A DNA stretch of 64,000 bases, taken from contig NZ_JASJEU010000020.1 in assembly GCF_030077735.1 (NCBI RefSeq), positions 1 to 64,000 on the forward strand. Direction: 5' to 3'. Shown one piece after another: positions 54,124 through 61,689 of this stretch (position 1 is its first letter; each line of letters opens with the position of its first letter). The position numbers were made by a program, and so were the translations under genes. Origin of the DNA: Gordonibacter faecis (GTDB lineage: Bacteria > Actinomycetota > Coriobacteriia > Coriobacteriales > Eggerthellaceae). The notes under the pieces were generated by a model, which did no database searches, was not told the origin of the DNA, and saw only the letters and a program-made list of their open reading frames with translations.

Positions 54124-55525
54124 CCTGCGCTTTTGGCAAAAGACCTATCTGCTCACGCTGGCGGTGGCACTGGTGGCACTCTGCGGCGGACTGGCCTTTA
54201 TCGGCTGGCAAACCCAGCAACAAATGCTGGAAGCACAGGTAGAAAAAACGAGGGGTGAGCAGGCCTTCGTGGCCCAAAGTCTTGTGCGGGACCTGGAGGT
54301 GGCGCACTCCGGGACCGGTGCCGCGCTGCGCGAGGCGGCGCTCGCCCGCTCCTACGGCGACTACTACGCGCGCGACGGCGCGTATCTGGAAGTGACGCGC
54401 GCGGGCGTAGTGCTGTTTTCGAATTTGCCGGGCGAGCCTGAGGCGCAGTTCAGCGTGCAGCCCGGCGAAGACCTGCAAACGTGGATGCGAACGAGCCTCG
54501 GCGACACGCACGTTGTGATAGTGAAGAGTGCACTGCCCGACGAGTTTGCGACCTATGAATTGTCGTACGCGCGCTCGCTCGAGCCGCTGCGTGCCACCTG
54601 GGAGCAGATGCGCCTGACGCTGGTTGTAGGGTGCGCCGCCGTGGCCCTGGTGCTGGCCGTGGGGCTATTCTTCGTACTGCGCAGCCTGTCGCGTCCCCTG
54701 GAACGTTTAGCGCACACGGCTGATACGTTTGCCGCGGGCGAGAGGTCGGTGCGCTCCGCTGAGGCGGGAAACGACGAGATAGGCACGCTGTCGACCAGCT
54801 TCAACGCCATGGCGGACGCGGCTGAGGCCGACATCAACGAGATCAGCCGCATCGCCGAAGCGAACGCACGCATGGCCGCCAGCCTCTCGCACGAGATTCG
54901 CACGCCTCTCACCGCCGTGCGCGGCTACGCCGAATATCTGCGACTGGCCGACGCAACCGAGGATGAGCGCGACTCCGCGCTGCGCTACGTGGTGGAGGAA
55001 AGCGAGCACTTGCAGAGCATCGCGCAACGCATGCTGCAACTGTTTTCGCTGGAGGCGGACGAAATAGAACGGGTGCCGGTCGACCTGTCCGAGGTGGCTC
55101 GGAGAGCGCTGCGCACCGCCGAAGCCGCCGCCCGCGAACGCGGCGTGGAGGTGTGTGCCGTACGCCTTGATGCCGCCTGCGTTGCGGGGGACGAAGTGTT
55201 GCTAGAAAGCCTGGTCACGAACTTGTTGTCAAACGCCGTGGCCGCGTGCGAGGCGAGTGGCATCGTGCAGGTATCGGTGATCGCTGAAGGTTCGCGCGTG
55301 ACGCTTTCCGTGTCCGACACCGGACGCGGGCTTGCCCCCGAAGAGCTTGAGCGTTTGGGTGAGCCCTTCTACCGCCCCGACAAGGCCCGCAGCCGCGCCC
55401 ACGGCGGTGCCGGTTTAGGGGTGGCGCTGTGCGTGCGCATTGCACAGGCCCATGGCGCAACGCTGTCGTTCCGCTCGCAGGAAGGTGAGGGAACCGTGGC
55501 CGAGGCGGAATTTACCGTTTCGTAA
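54116..55525 (+). CDS. Sensor histidine kinase
   Basis: About 469 aa. TM1 (TYLLTLAVALVALCGGLAFIGW), an outer domain of about 130 residues, TM2 (LTLVVGCAAVALVLAVGLFFVL), HAMP linker (RPLERLAHTADTFAAG), HisKA with phospho-His in ASLSHEIRTPLTAVRGYAEYL, and HATPase with N-box LVTNLLSNAVAACE, DTGRGLAPEEL and GGAGLGVALC. Starts at ATG 54116 or GTG 54107, both within the end of the regulator gene. A membrane sensor of an unknown envelope signal. Confidence 0.93.
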   Translation: MRNLRFWQKTYLLTLAVALVALCGGLAFIGWQTQQQMLEAQVEKTRGEQAFVAQSLVRDLEVAHSGTGAALREAALARSYGDYYARDGAYLEVTRAGVVLFSNLPGEPEAQFSVQPGEDLQTWMRTSLGDTHVVIVKSALPDEFATYELSYARSLEPLRATWEQMRLTLVVGCAAVALVLAVGLFFVLRSLSRPLERLAHTADTFAAGERSVRSAEAGNDEIGTLSTSFNAMADAAEADINEISRIAEANARMAASLSHEIRTPLTAVRGYAEYLRLADATEDERDSALRYVVEESEHLQSIAQRMLQLFSLEADEIERVPVDLSEVARRALRTAEAAARERGVEVCAVRLDAACVAGDEVLLESLVTNLLSNAVAACEASGIVQVSVIAEGSRVTLSVSDTGRGLAPEELERLGEPFYRPDKARSRAHGGAGLGVALCVRIAQAHGATLSFRSQEGEGTVAEAEFTVS

Positions 55526-55527
55526 CA
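55512..55527 (+). promoter_or_regulatory. 16-bp motif before the secreted-protein gene
   Basis: ttaccgtttcgtaaca, 15 of 16 bases as at 53361-53376. It overlaps the last codons of the kinase gene and lies about 90 bp before the secreted protein's start; a tataga box is at about 55562. Confidence 0.4.
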
Positions 55528-55615
55528 CACCGGTATTCAGGCGATGACCACCGCGCGCGACTATAGAGGCACACCGAGCGCACGAAGCGCCGGGACCCCT
55601 CGAAAGGAGAACGAC

Positions 55616-56569
55616 ATGGTTATGACCACGAAAGCGAAGGCACGCGCGAGCGGCACCCTCATCACTATTGGTATTGCCGCGTGTTTGGTGACGGTGGGAT
55701 CCGCCGGGTTGGGATCGTACATTGCGCTGGCGGGCGAAGACGGCGCGGGCGTGGTGGAAAGCGCCTCCGTGCAGAGCGCTTCGGCCGCCGTGACCGACGA
55801 GGTGCAGGCCCCCGAAGGTCTCACCGTGAAGGTGGATGACCGCGGCATCGCGCTTCCCGAAGGCAATGTGTCGGCGCAGTACGCCGTTGCCGCTGCCGCC
55901 GAGGTGGCCGAACGCGCCTACGACCACCCGGCAACGGGCCGTGCCCAGGCGGTGCTTCGCAACAGCGAGACAACCACGGCCCCTGAAGCAGACTACATTC
56001 ACGGCCTATTTTGGGATGTGCTTCTTGAAGTGGATGGCGGCTCCGTATCAGCCACTATCGTAGCTGATGGCGGCGCCGTAGCAAGTTCCAACTTCGACCC
56101 CTACGAAGGCAGCTGGCAGGCATTTGATGATTGGAACGATGAGACTGGTGAAGGTCCCAACTTTGGCACCGAGGCTGAACTTATCGCCTTCCGAAAAGAA
56201 GTACATGAGAAGTACGGCGAGGATTACGGCAAGCCTTTGATGAGCGAAGAGGAAATCGCGAAATTTCGCGAGATGAAGCGAAACGCCGCTATAGAATTTG
56301 CCGCAGGGTTCGCTAACGAACCTCACGCAGCACGCGCAGTTGAACTGGTTAATGAACGCAATCTCGGCAACGGCGCAACGGCCGTCTCGGCCACCATCGT
56401 CACCACAGGTGGCAGTGGCCCCGTTGACGAGGAAATTCAGACTAAGTACTACATCGATGTCACCTTGGACAACGGCACCCACCTGTTCGTGCAACTCGGC
56501 CAAGATGACCAAGCTCTCTACGGCTACGAAACCTGCCCCACCGACTGGCTCACCAGCATGTACGGCTAA
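55616..56569 (+). CDS. Secreted or membrane-anchored protein, unknown function
   Basis: 317 aa. One N-terminal hydrophobic segment (SGTLITIGIAACLVTVGSAGLGSYIALA) could be a signal anchor. The rest is acidic and looks extracellular, with YAVAAAAEVAERAYDH (around 85) and two beta-rich PepSY-like halves (YIHGLFWDVLLEVDGGSVSATIV and KYYIDVTLDNGTHLFVQL). PepSY assignment is tentative. gaaaggag precedes the ATG. It lies 90 bp after the kinase gene and may be its regulatory target. Confidence 0.7.
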   Translation: MVMTTKAKARASGTLITIGIAACLVTVGSAGLGSYIALAGEDGAGVVESASVQSASAAVTDEVQAPEGLTVKVDDRGIALPEGNVSAQYAVAAAAEVAERAYDHPATGRAQAVLRNSETTTAPEADYIHGLFWDVLLEVDGGSVSATIVADGGAVASSNFDPYEGSWQAFDDWNDETGEGPNFGTEAELIAFRKEVHEKYGEDYGKPLMSEEEIAKFREMKRNAAIEFAAGFANEPHAARAVELVNERNLGNGATAVSATIVTTGGSGPVDEEIQTKYYIDVTLDNGTHLFVQLGQDDQALYGYETCPTDWLTSMYG

Positions 56570-56605
56570 GCTTCCAACTTCGTAAACTTCCCTCCCCGCA
56601 CAACA

Positions 56606-56629
56606 AAGGCCCCGCTCACGCGGGGCCTT
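56606..56629 (+). terminator. Intrinsic terminator
   Basis: aaggccccg/cggggcctt, perfect 9-bp stem with a 6-base loop and tta after it, 37 bp after the secreted-protein stop. Confidence 0.7.
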
Positions 56630-56652
56630 ACGCATAGGTAGAACCAAAGTCA

Positions 56653-56758
56653 GCGAGAGGCGCTGAGGTGCCCGAAATCGCCCCGTTTCGCGGCCGAGCG
56701 TGCTTCGCACGTGAGGGTAAGCGAAAAAGGGGCGAGATTGGGTGCCTCAGCGCCTCGC
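56653..56758. repeat. Large imperfect palindrome between convergent genes
   Basis: Arms of about 30 bp: gcgagaggcgctgaggtgcc.. at 56653-56684 against ..ggtgcctcagcgcctcgc at 56729-56758. They enclose a second hairpin with gcgtgcttcgcacg. A separate perfect 13-bp stem agtttcgtcgttc/gaacgacgaaact follows at 56769-56797, overlapping the rplT stop. Confidence 0.6.
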
Positions 56759-56795
56759 AGCATCGAGCAGTTTCGTCGTTCGTAGAACGACGAAA

Positions 56796-57149
56796 CTAAA
56801 GAGCCTTCTTCGCCACTTCCACCACGGCGGCGAACGCGGCGGGGTCGTTCACGGCCATGTCGGAGAGCACCTTGCGATCCAGCTGCACGCCGGCCTTCTT
56901 CAGGCCGTTCATGAACACGGAATAGCTCAGGCCGTTGATGCGGGCAGCTGCGTTGATGCGGGTGATCCACAGACGACGGATGTCGCGCTTCTTGTTGCGA
57001 CGGTCGCGGTACATGTACTGCAGCGAGTGCTGCACCTGTTCCTTCGCAGCGCGATAGGAGCGGGACTTCGCACCGTAGTAACCCTTGGCGCGGTTGAGAA
57101 CGGTACGACGCTTCTTGTGGGCGTTAACTGCACGCTTAACACGAGGCAT
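56796..57149 (-). CDS. rplT: 50S ribosomal protein L20
   Basis: bL20, 117 aa: MPRVKRAVNAHKKRRTVLN, AKGYYGAKSRSYRAAKEQV, RRLWITRINAAARINGLSY. It is needed for early 50S assembly and in many bacteria represses this operon by binding its leader. Last gene of infC-rpmI-rplT, 21 bp after rpmI. Confidence 0.98.
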   Translation of the reverse strand: MPRVKRAVNAHKKRRTVLNRAKGYYGAKSRSYRAAKEQVQHSLQYMYRDRRNKKRDIRRLWITRINAAARINGLSYSVFMNGLKKAGVQLDRKVLSDMAVNDPAAFAAVVEVAKKAL

Positions 57150-57170
57150 TGAGTATCACTCCTTTTCGAC

Positions 57171-57368
57171 TTAGCGAAGGCCGAGGTTGCGGGCGACGAC
57201 CTTCTGGTCGGCCGTGGCGATCTCGGTTTCGTGGCGGAAATTACGCTTGCGCTTCTGGCTCTTCTTGGTCATGATGTGGCTCTTGAAAGCCTTGGAGCGC
57301 ATGATCTTGCCGGAACCGGTGACGCGGAAACGCTTCGCGGTGCCGCGGTGGGTCTTCATCTTAGGCAT
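57171..57368 (-). CDS. rpmI: 50S ribosomal protein L35
   Basis: bL35, 65 aa: PKMKTHRGTAKRFRVTGSGK and HIMTKKSQKRKRNFRH are the family pattern. The ATG overlaps the infC stop by one base (TAATG). Confidence 0.98.
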   Translation of the reverse strand: MPKMKTHRGTAKRFRVTGSGKIMRSKAFKSHIMTKKSQKRKRNFRHETEIATADQKVVARNLGLR

Positions 57369-57943
57369 TACTCGTCCTTCCCTTCTGCTTCCTTTTTCTC
57401 GGTTTCCTTTTTCTTCTTCGCCGCAACCGCAGAGGGCAGAGGGGCGATGAGCATGTGCATGTTGCGGCCTTCCATCTTGGGCTGGCTCTCGATGACGGCC
57501 ATTTCCTTCAGGTCGTCGGCGAGGCGCTCCAGGATGGTGAGGCCCTGTTCCGGGTGCGCCATTTCGCGGCCGCGGAACATGATGGTGATCTTCACCTTGT
57601 TGCCATCGTCGAGGAAGCGCAGGACGTGCTTCTTCTTCGTGGTGTAGTCGCCGATGTCAATTTTCGGGCGGAACTTCATTTCTTTGGTTTCGATCTTGCT
57701 TTGGTTCTTGCGCGCCTGCTTGGCTTTGATGGCCTGATCGTACTTGAATTTGCCGTAGTCCATAATGCGGCAGACGGGCGGTTCGGCCATCGGCGCGATC
57801 TCCACCAGGTCAAGTCCCTGGTTGTCGGCGATCCGCTGGGCTTCCGCCGTGGCGTAAATGCCCAGTTGCTCGCCATCGAATCCGATGAGACGGCATTCGC
57901 GGACGGTAATTTCTTCGTTGAGCCGGGGCTCCTGAGCAGCTAT
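57368..57943 (-). CDS. infC: Translation initiation factor IF-3, likely AUA start
   Basis: About 191 aa. IF-3 N-domain (LNEEITVRECRLIGFDGEQLGI) with the helical linker, and C-domain (EMKFRPKIDIGDYTTKK, MFRGREMAHPEQGL). Keeps 30S subunits free and checks start codons. A strong aggaggt (57951-57957) sits seven bases before an ATA at 57941-57943. A GTG at 57952 would directly abut that site, so ATA is the better start. infC genes use non-standard starts so that IF-3 can repress its own translation. The Lys/Glu-rich tail (KKKKETEKKEAEGKDE) is longer than usual. Confidence 0.9.
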   Translation of the reverse strand: MAAQEPRLNEEITVRECRLIGFDGEQLGIYATAEAQRIADNQGLDLVEIAPMAEPPVCRIMDYGKFKYDQAIKAKQARKNQSKIETKEMKFRPKIDIGDYTTKKKHVLRFLDDGNKVKITIMFRGREMAHPEQGLTILERLADDLKEMAVIESQPKMEGRNMHMLIAPLPSAVAAKKKKETEKKEAEGKDE

Positions 57944-57983
57944 CGCGCTCACCTCCTAATCTTTCGCGCTTGCGCGCTTCACT

Positions 57984-58015
57984 AAAAAACCCGCCGCCTC
58001 GGGAGGCGACGGGTT
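57984..58015 (-). terminator. Terminator-like attenuator in the infC leader
   Basis: On the minus strand cccgtcgcct pairs with aggcggcggg, followed by six T, about 45 bases before the infC ribosome site and downstream of the promoter. An L20-type transcription attenuator fits, as in Bacillus infC operons. Confidence 0.7.
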
Positions 58016-58122
58016 CGCAATCGTGTGGCGAGGCGTGAACCTCGGTATGCGAGCGACCCATCAGCAGCCGAAGCGCCGAATCAGGTGGAGGGTTTCCCCT
58101 CGCTTGAATAAACAGCCTGCCT

Positions 58123-58150
58123 ATTGTAGCACGTGGAAACTTTCGCGCAA
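58123..58150 (-). promoter_or_regulatory. Promoter of infC-rpmI-rplT
   Basis: Minus-strand TTGCGC and TACAAT with a 16-base spacer. Transcription from about 58116 gives a leader of roughly 170 nt containing the attenuator. Confidence 0.6.
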
Positions 58151-58318
58151 GAGGGTATTTTGCCATCCCTCGGGAAAACCCGTCAGTTCGGCGACACATA
58201 ACAGAGGGCGCGCGGGCTTTTGTTATACTGCGACTACCAGATGCCCGAGTCCCTGCGCTGCGCGCGCCGCGTGTGCGCCTGCGAACAGGGCCGCCTTGTA
58301 CGACGGAAAGGACACCTC

Positions 58319-58729
58319 ATGAACCGCGTTTCCCGCCTGCTCATGCTTGCCGTCGCTTGGATTGCCTGCATCCTTGGCTGCATTGGGGTATTCGTGCCAG
58401 TACTGCCCACCACTCCCCTGCTGTTGCTGGCGACGTTTCTGTTCGCGAAATCATCGCCGCGCTGCCATGCGTGGATCGTGAGCACGAAGGTGTACCGCAC
58501 CTACGTGGCTGCGTTCAAGGAAGCCGGCGGCATTCCGCTGGGCACGAAGGTGCGCATTCTGGCAGTGTCGTTCACCGTGATGGGACTGAGCGCCTGGTTT
58601 GTGCAAAAGCCTGTGGTGTGGGCCATCCTTGGCTGCGTAGCGGTGTTCCTGCTGTGGCTCATGCTAATCCGCATCCCCACCATCACCCCCGAACGCGTCC
58701 AACTAATCCGCGCCAAAGAAGCGGAATGA
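58319..58729 (+). CDS. DUF454 (YbaN-type) inner membrane protein
   Basis: 136 aa. The family core is ACILGCIGVFVPVLPTTPLLLLATFLFAKSSPR followed by SKVYRTYV-like STKVYRTYVAAF, then two more membrane helices (VRILAVSFTVMGLSAWFV, VVWAILGCVAVFLLWLMLIRIPT). Function in the family is not established; it is often near haem or iron genes. The ATG at 58319 has gaaagga upstream. Confidence 0.85.
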   Translation: MNRVSRLLMLAVAWIACILGCIGVFVPVLPTTPLLLLATFLFAKSSPRCHAWIVSTKVYRTYVAAFKEAGGIPLGTKVRILAVSFTVMGLSAWFVQKPVVWAILGCVAVFLLWLMLIRIPTITPERVQLIRAKEAE

Positions 58730-58735
58730 CACGGC

Positions 58736-59188
58736 TTAGTATCGTACGATGCCGCAGAGTTCTTTGATGGCGCGGATGTCGGGGGGTAATTCCTCAAGCG
58801 GGATGGCTTTCACGGCATCCTCGGAGCCCAGTTCAAGCGCCTTGTCGTAGTACCAACACTTGTAGGTGATGAAGTCGAGCGTCTCCTGCAGGCGCTCCAG
58901 TTCCTGCTTCACGGCGTCGCGCCGGTCGTAGATGAGCGCGCGGCGGTCGCCAAGCGTGGCGTCGCCCTGCTCGTACAGGTCGATGTAACGCTTAATCTCT
59001 TTGATGGGCATGCCGGCGCACTTCAGCCGCTCGATGAAGCGCACCCACTCAAAGTCGTCCTCCGTGAACATACGGATGCCGCTGCCGCTGCGGTTCATGT
59101 GCGGCAACAAGCCCTCTTTATCGTAGTAGCGCAGCGCCGAGGCGGGAATGCCCAGTTCCTTGGCCGCGTCGCCGATGGTGTAGAGCAC
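58736..59188 (-). CDS. MerR-family transcriptional regulator
   Basis: 150 aa. Winged-helix N-terminus YTIGDAAKELGIPASALRYYDKEGLLPH, then RMFTEDDFEWVRFIERLKCAGMPIKEIKRYI and a dimerisation coiled coil. The C-terminal effector part contains one Cys-Trp-Tyr segment (YKCWYYDKAL) like regulators of redox or aldehyde stress genes. It is divergent from the flavodoxin gene, whose promoter has the long spacer MerR proteins act on. Confidence 0.92.
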   Translation of the reverse strand: MLYTIGDAAKELGIPASALRYYDKEGLLPHMNRSGSGIRMFTEDDFEWVRFIERLKCAGMPIKEIKRYIDLYEQGDATLGDRRALIYDRRDAVKQELERLQETLDFITYKCWYYDKALELGSEDAVKAIPLEELPPDIRAIKELCGIVRY

Positions 59189-59224
59189 GGTTTCCTCCTT
59201 TGTGCGGAAATTTATATTTACCTC

Positions 59225-59255
59225 TTGACTTGAAGTTAACTTTAAGTTCTAGGAT
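59225..59255 (+). promoter_or_regulatory. MerR-type promoter with 19-bp spacer and dyad
   Basis: TTGACT and TAGGAT are 19 bases apart, and the dyad acttgaagttaactttaagt (59228-59247) fills the spacer. This is the classic target layout of MerR proteins, which realign such promoters by twisting DNA. It drives the flavodoxin genes. Confidence 0.75.
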
Positions 59256-59362
59256 ATCTATCGAAGTTACGGAAGTAAGAACGAACACAGGGTAGCAGCA
59301 ATGGAATCGCTTGTCCATGGCGAAGATCACCAAGGAGAAGCAACCAGAAGAAAGGAAGCACC

Positions 59363-60040
59363 ATGAAACCGACGACCAAAACGATGAGCCGCCGCGCCTT
59401 TGTGGGAGTGTCTGCCGCAGCGCTTGCGAGCTTGGCGCTGGGCGGATGCGCGCAAACGCCCGTTGAAGAGCCAACGCCCGCACCGGAACCTGAGCCCGAG
59501 CCGCAGACGCCGGCGAACGACGTTGCACCCGAAACAACTACAGAACCCACACTGGCCCCTGCACAGGGCGCTGCCGTAATCGCCGTGTTCTCGCGCACCG
59601 GCAACACGCTCGCGCTGGCCGAGGCAATCCAAACGCGCACGAACTTCGACCTCGTGCGCATCGAACCCGCCGCACCCTTCCCCGATGACTACGACGAGAT
59701 GCTCACCGTAGGCCAGCGCGAACGGGACGAAGACGCGCGCCCGGCACTCGCCGATAGCGTGTCGAGCCTGGCCGACTACGACACCGTCTACCTGGGCTTC
59801 CCCGTCTGGTGGGGGCACATCCCGCAGATCATACGCACGCTCGCCGATCGCGGCGACTTGGCCGGCAAAACCATCGCGCCATTCTGTACGTCAGGCTCCA
59901 GTTCCATCTCTACTTCAGTGGCCGACCTGCGCGAGCTTTGCCCCGATGCCACCGTCCTCGAAGGCCTCACTGTCACCGAGTCCGGTCTGTCTACCAGGGA
60001 CACGCGCGCCGAGGAATGGCTCGCGTCGCTTGGCCTGTAG
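59363..60040 (+). CDS. Exported flavodoxin-like lipoprotein
   Basis: 225 aa. N-terminal SRRAFVGVSAAALASLALGGC combines a twin-arginine-like motif with a lipobox (Cys around residue 29). A Pro/Glu-rich linker follows to about 72. Then a flavodoxin_4 domain: AVFSRTGNTLALA as the FMN phosphate loop, DYDTVYLGFPVWWGHIP, and FCTSGSSSI. It probably transfers electrons at the outer face of the membrane. It is controlled by the divergent MerR regulator; a related cytoplasmic copy follows. Confidence 0.9.
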   Translation: MKPTTKTMSRRAFVGVSAAALASLALGGCAQTPVEEPTPAPEPEPEPQTPANDVAPETTTEPTLAPAQGAAVIAVFSRTGNTLALAEAIQTRTNFDLVRIEPAAPFPDDYDEMLTVGQRERDEDARPALADSVSSLADYDTVYLGFPVWWGHIPQIIRTLADRGDLAGKTIAPFCTSGSSSISTSVADLRELCPDATVLEGLTVTESGLSTRDTRAEEWLASLGL

Positions 60041-60090
60041 AAAAAGGTATCTAAACTATAAATACCAACTCCAATCAACACGCGCTTGTG

Positions 60091-60219
60091 ATGGGTTCGA
60101 TCGGCTTCGGCATGGCCGTACTCGCCGGTAGTGCGATGACAGCCTGCACCCCGCAACCGAAAAATCTGCCGAGCGGCAGTACGGAAAAGAGAAAACAAAA
60201 GAAAGGAACTCACTTATGA
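60091..60219 (+). pseudogene. Lipoprotein signal-peptide remnant
   Basis: 42 codons: MGSIGFGMAVLAGSAMTAC is a lipobox signal, then 23 residues and a stop that overlaps the next gene's ATG. It looks like the surviving front end of another exported flavodoxin; a true tiny lipoprotein is possible. Confidence 0.4.
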
Positions 60220-60704
60220 GCAGCACAAAAACCCTCGTTGCCTACTTCTCCGCCTCGGGCGAGACGGCACGCCTTGCACGCACCATCGCCAGCGTGTGTG
60301 GCGCCGACCTGCACGAAATTCAGCCCGCACAGCCCTATACGGCCGCCGACCTCGACTGGCACGACCAGACCAGCCGCAGTAGCGTGGAGATGAACGACCC
60401 CACCTCACGACCCGCCATTGCCAACCGCGTGACCGCCATGGATGCCTACGACACCGTGTTCGTCGGCTTCCCTATCTGGTGGTACGTTGCACCCACCATC
60501 GTAAACACATTCCTTGAGGCGTACGACTTCGCGGGCAAAACCGTCATCCCCTTCGCCACCTCCGGCGGCAGCGGCATGGGCCGCACCGAGGACATCCTGA
60601 AAACCTGCTGCTCCCCCGACACCCGCTGGCTCCCCGGTAAACGCCTCGCCAGCCGCGCCCGCGAAGCCGAAGTACGCCGCTGGGTGGAAAGCTTGGGACT
60701 GTAA
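60216..60704 (+). CDS. Cytoplasmic flavodoxin
   Basis: 162 aa, flavodoxin_4 type. FMN phosphate loop VAYFSASGETARLA at the N-terminus, YDTVFVGFPIWWYVAP and PFATSGGSGMG as the two isoalloxazine loops. No signal peptide. gaaagga precedes the ATG. Paralogue of the exported protein at 59363; probably in the same MerR-controlled unit. Confidence 0.93.
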   Translation: MSSTKTLVAYFSASGETARLARTIASVCGADLHEIQPAQPYTAADLDWHDQTSRSSVEMNDPTSRPAIANRVTAMDAYDTVFVGFPIWWYVAPTIVNTFLEAYDFAGKTVIPFATSGGSGMGRTEDILKTCCSPDTRWLPGKRLASRAREAEVRRWVESLGL

Positions 60705-60708
60705 ACGC

Positions 60709-61572
60709 TCAGTTTTCGAGGGCCAACCGCTTTTCCAGCCAGACCATAAACTCGCGAAAGCGGAAGTTGGGGCGGTTGACGGCGACGAGGGAGAATTGCA
60801 CGTGCACGTCGTCGTCTGTGAGGGGGATGATGTGGCGGCCGCCTATCATGCGCCCGCTTTCGGGCGTGTTCGTGACGAAGCCCGGAAGCGGCGAGGTTTG
60901 CGCGAGCTGGCCGAACACCACGTAGTCGTGCTGCACGACGTAGTGCGCGCGGGGCATGTGCCGCTCGCATATCTCGCGCCAAAAGCCGATGCCTGCGAAG
61001 ATGAGGAAGGTCTCGCCGTCGAGGTCGACTAGCGCCAACTCGTCGCGTCCCGCAAGCGGGTGACCTTCTGGCAGAGCGGCGAACAAGTCCTCGCGCATGA
61101 GCGGAACCGAGAGCATGGTGGAAAGATCCGGCACGTACGGCAGGATGGCAAAGTCGAGACTGCCGGACATGAGCCTCTGTTCCAGCTCCTTCAGCGGAAG
61201 CATTTCCGGCATGACCACCAGGTTGGGCTCGCGCTCGGCGATGGCGGGCACGAGCCGCCAGAGCGGTGCCGGGGCGCACGTTCCCACGCGCAGCACGCGC
61301 GATGCGTCGCGCCGGGCACGCAGCGCCTCCTGCATGCGGTCAGCCTCGGCGAGCACCGCGCGGGCGCGCTCCACGGCAAGCTCGCCCGCGTCGTTGAGCT
61401 CCATGCGGTTCTTCGTGCGGTCGAAGAGCGCCAGTCCCAGCTCCGCCTCAAGCCGCTGGATGGAGCGACTGAGCGCCGACTGCGACAGGTGCAGCTGGTC
61501 GGCCGCCTTAGAGAGCGTCCCGTTACGCGCAATGGCATCCAGTTGTTTCAGCTGTTCCAGTTCCATAGCCAT
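60709..61572 (-). CDS. LysR-family transcriptional regulator
   Basis: 287 aa. Winged helix LEQLKQLDAIARNGTLSKAADQLHLSQSALSRSIQRLEAELG, then a periplasmic-binding-like sensor domain (VLRVGTCAPAPLWRLVPAI). It is divergent from the aldo/keto reductase gene (117-bp spacer), the usual arrangement of a regulator and its target, and convergent with the flavodoxin gene. Confidence 0.95.
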   Translation of the reverse strand: MAMELEQLKQLDAIARNGTLSKAADQLHLSQSALSRSIQRLEAELGLALFDRTKNRMELNDAGELAVERARAVLAEADRMQEALRARRDASRVLRVGTCAPAPLWRLVPAIAEREPNLVVMPEMLPLKELEQRLMSGSLDFAILPYVPDLSTMLSVPLMREDLFAALPEGHPLAGRDELALVDLDGETFLIFAGIGFWREICERHMPRAHYVVQHDYVVFGQLAQTSPLPGFVTNTPESGRMIGGRHIIPLTDDDVHVQFSLVAVNRPNFRFREFMVWLEKRLALEN

Positions 61573-61689
61573 TCATTTCATCTTGCGTCTAACACATAGT
61601 AACTTTCCCTTTCGGCATTGTACTTCCGCGCAGCCGAGGCGCACACTGGAATCAGCAAAAACCTTCCACCACAACCGAAAGGACGCAAC

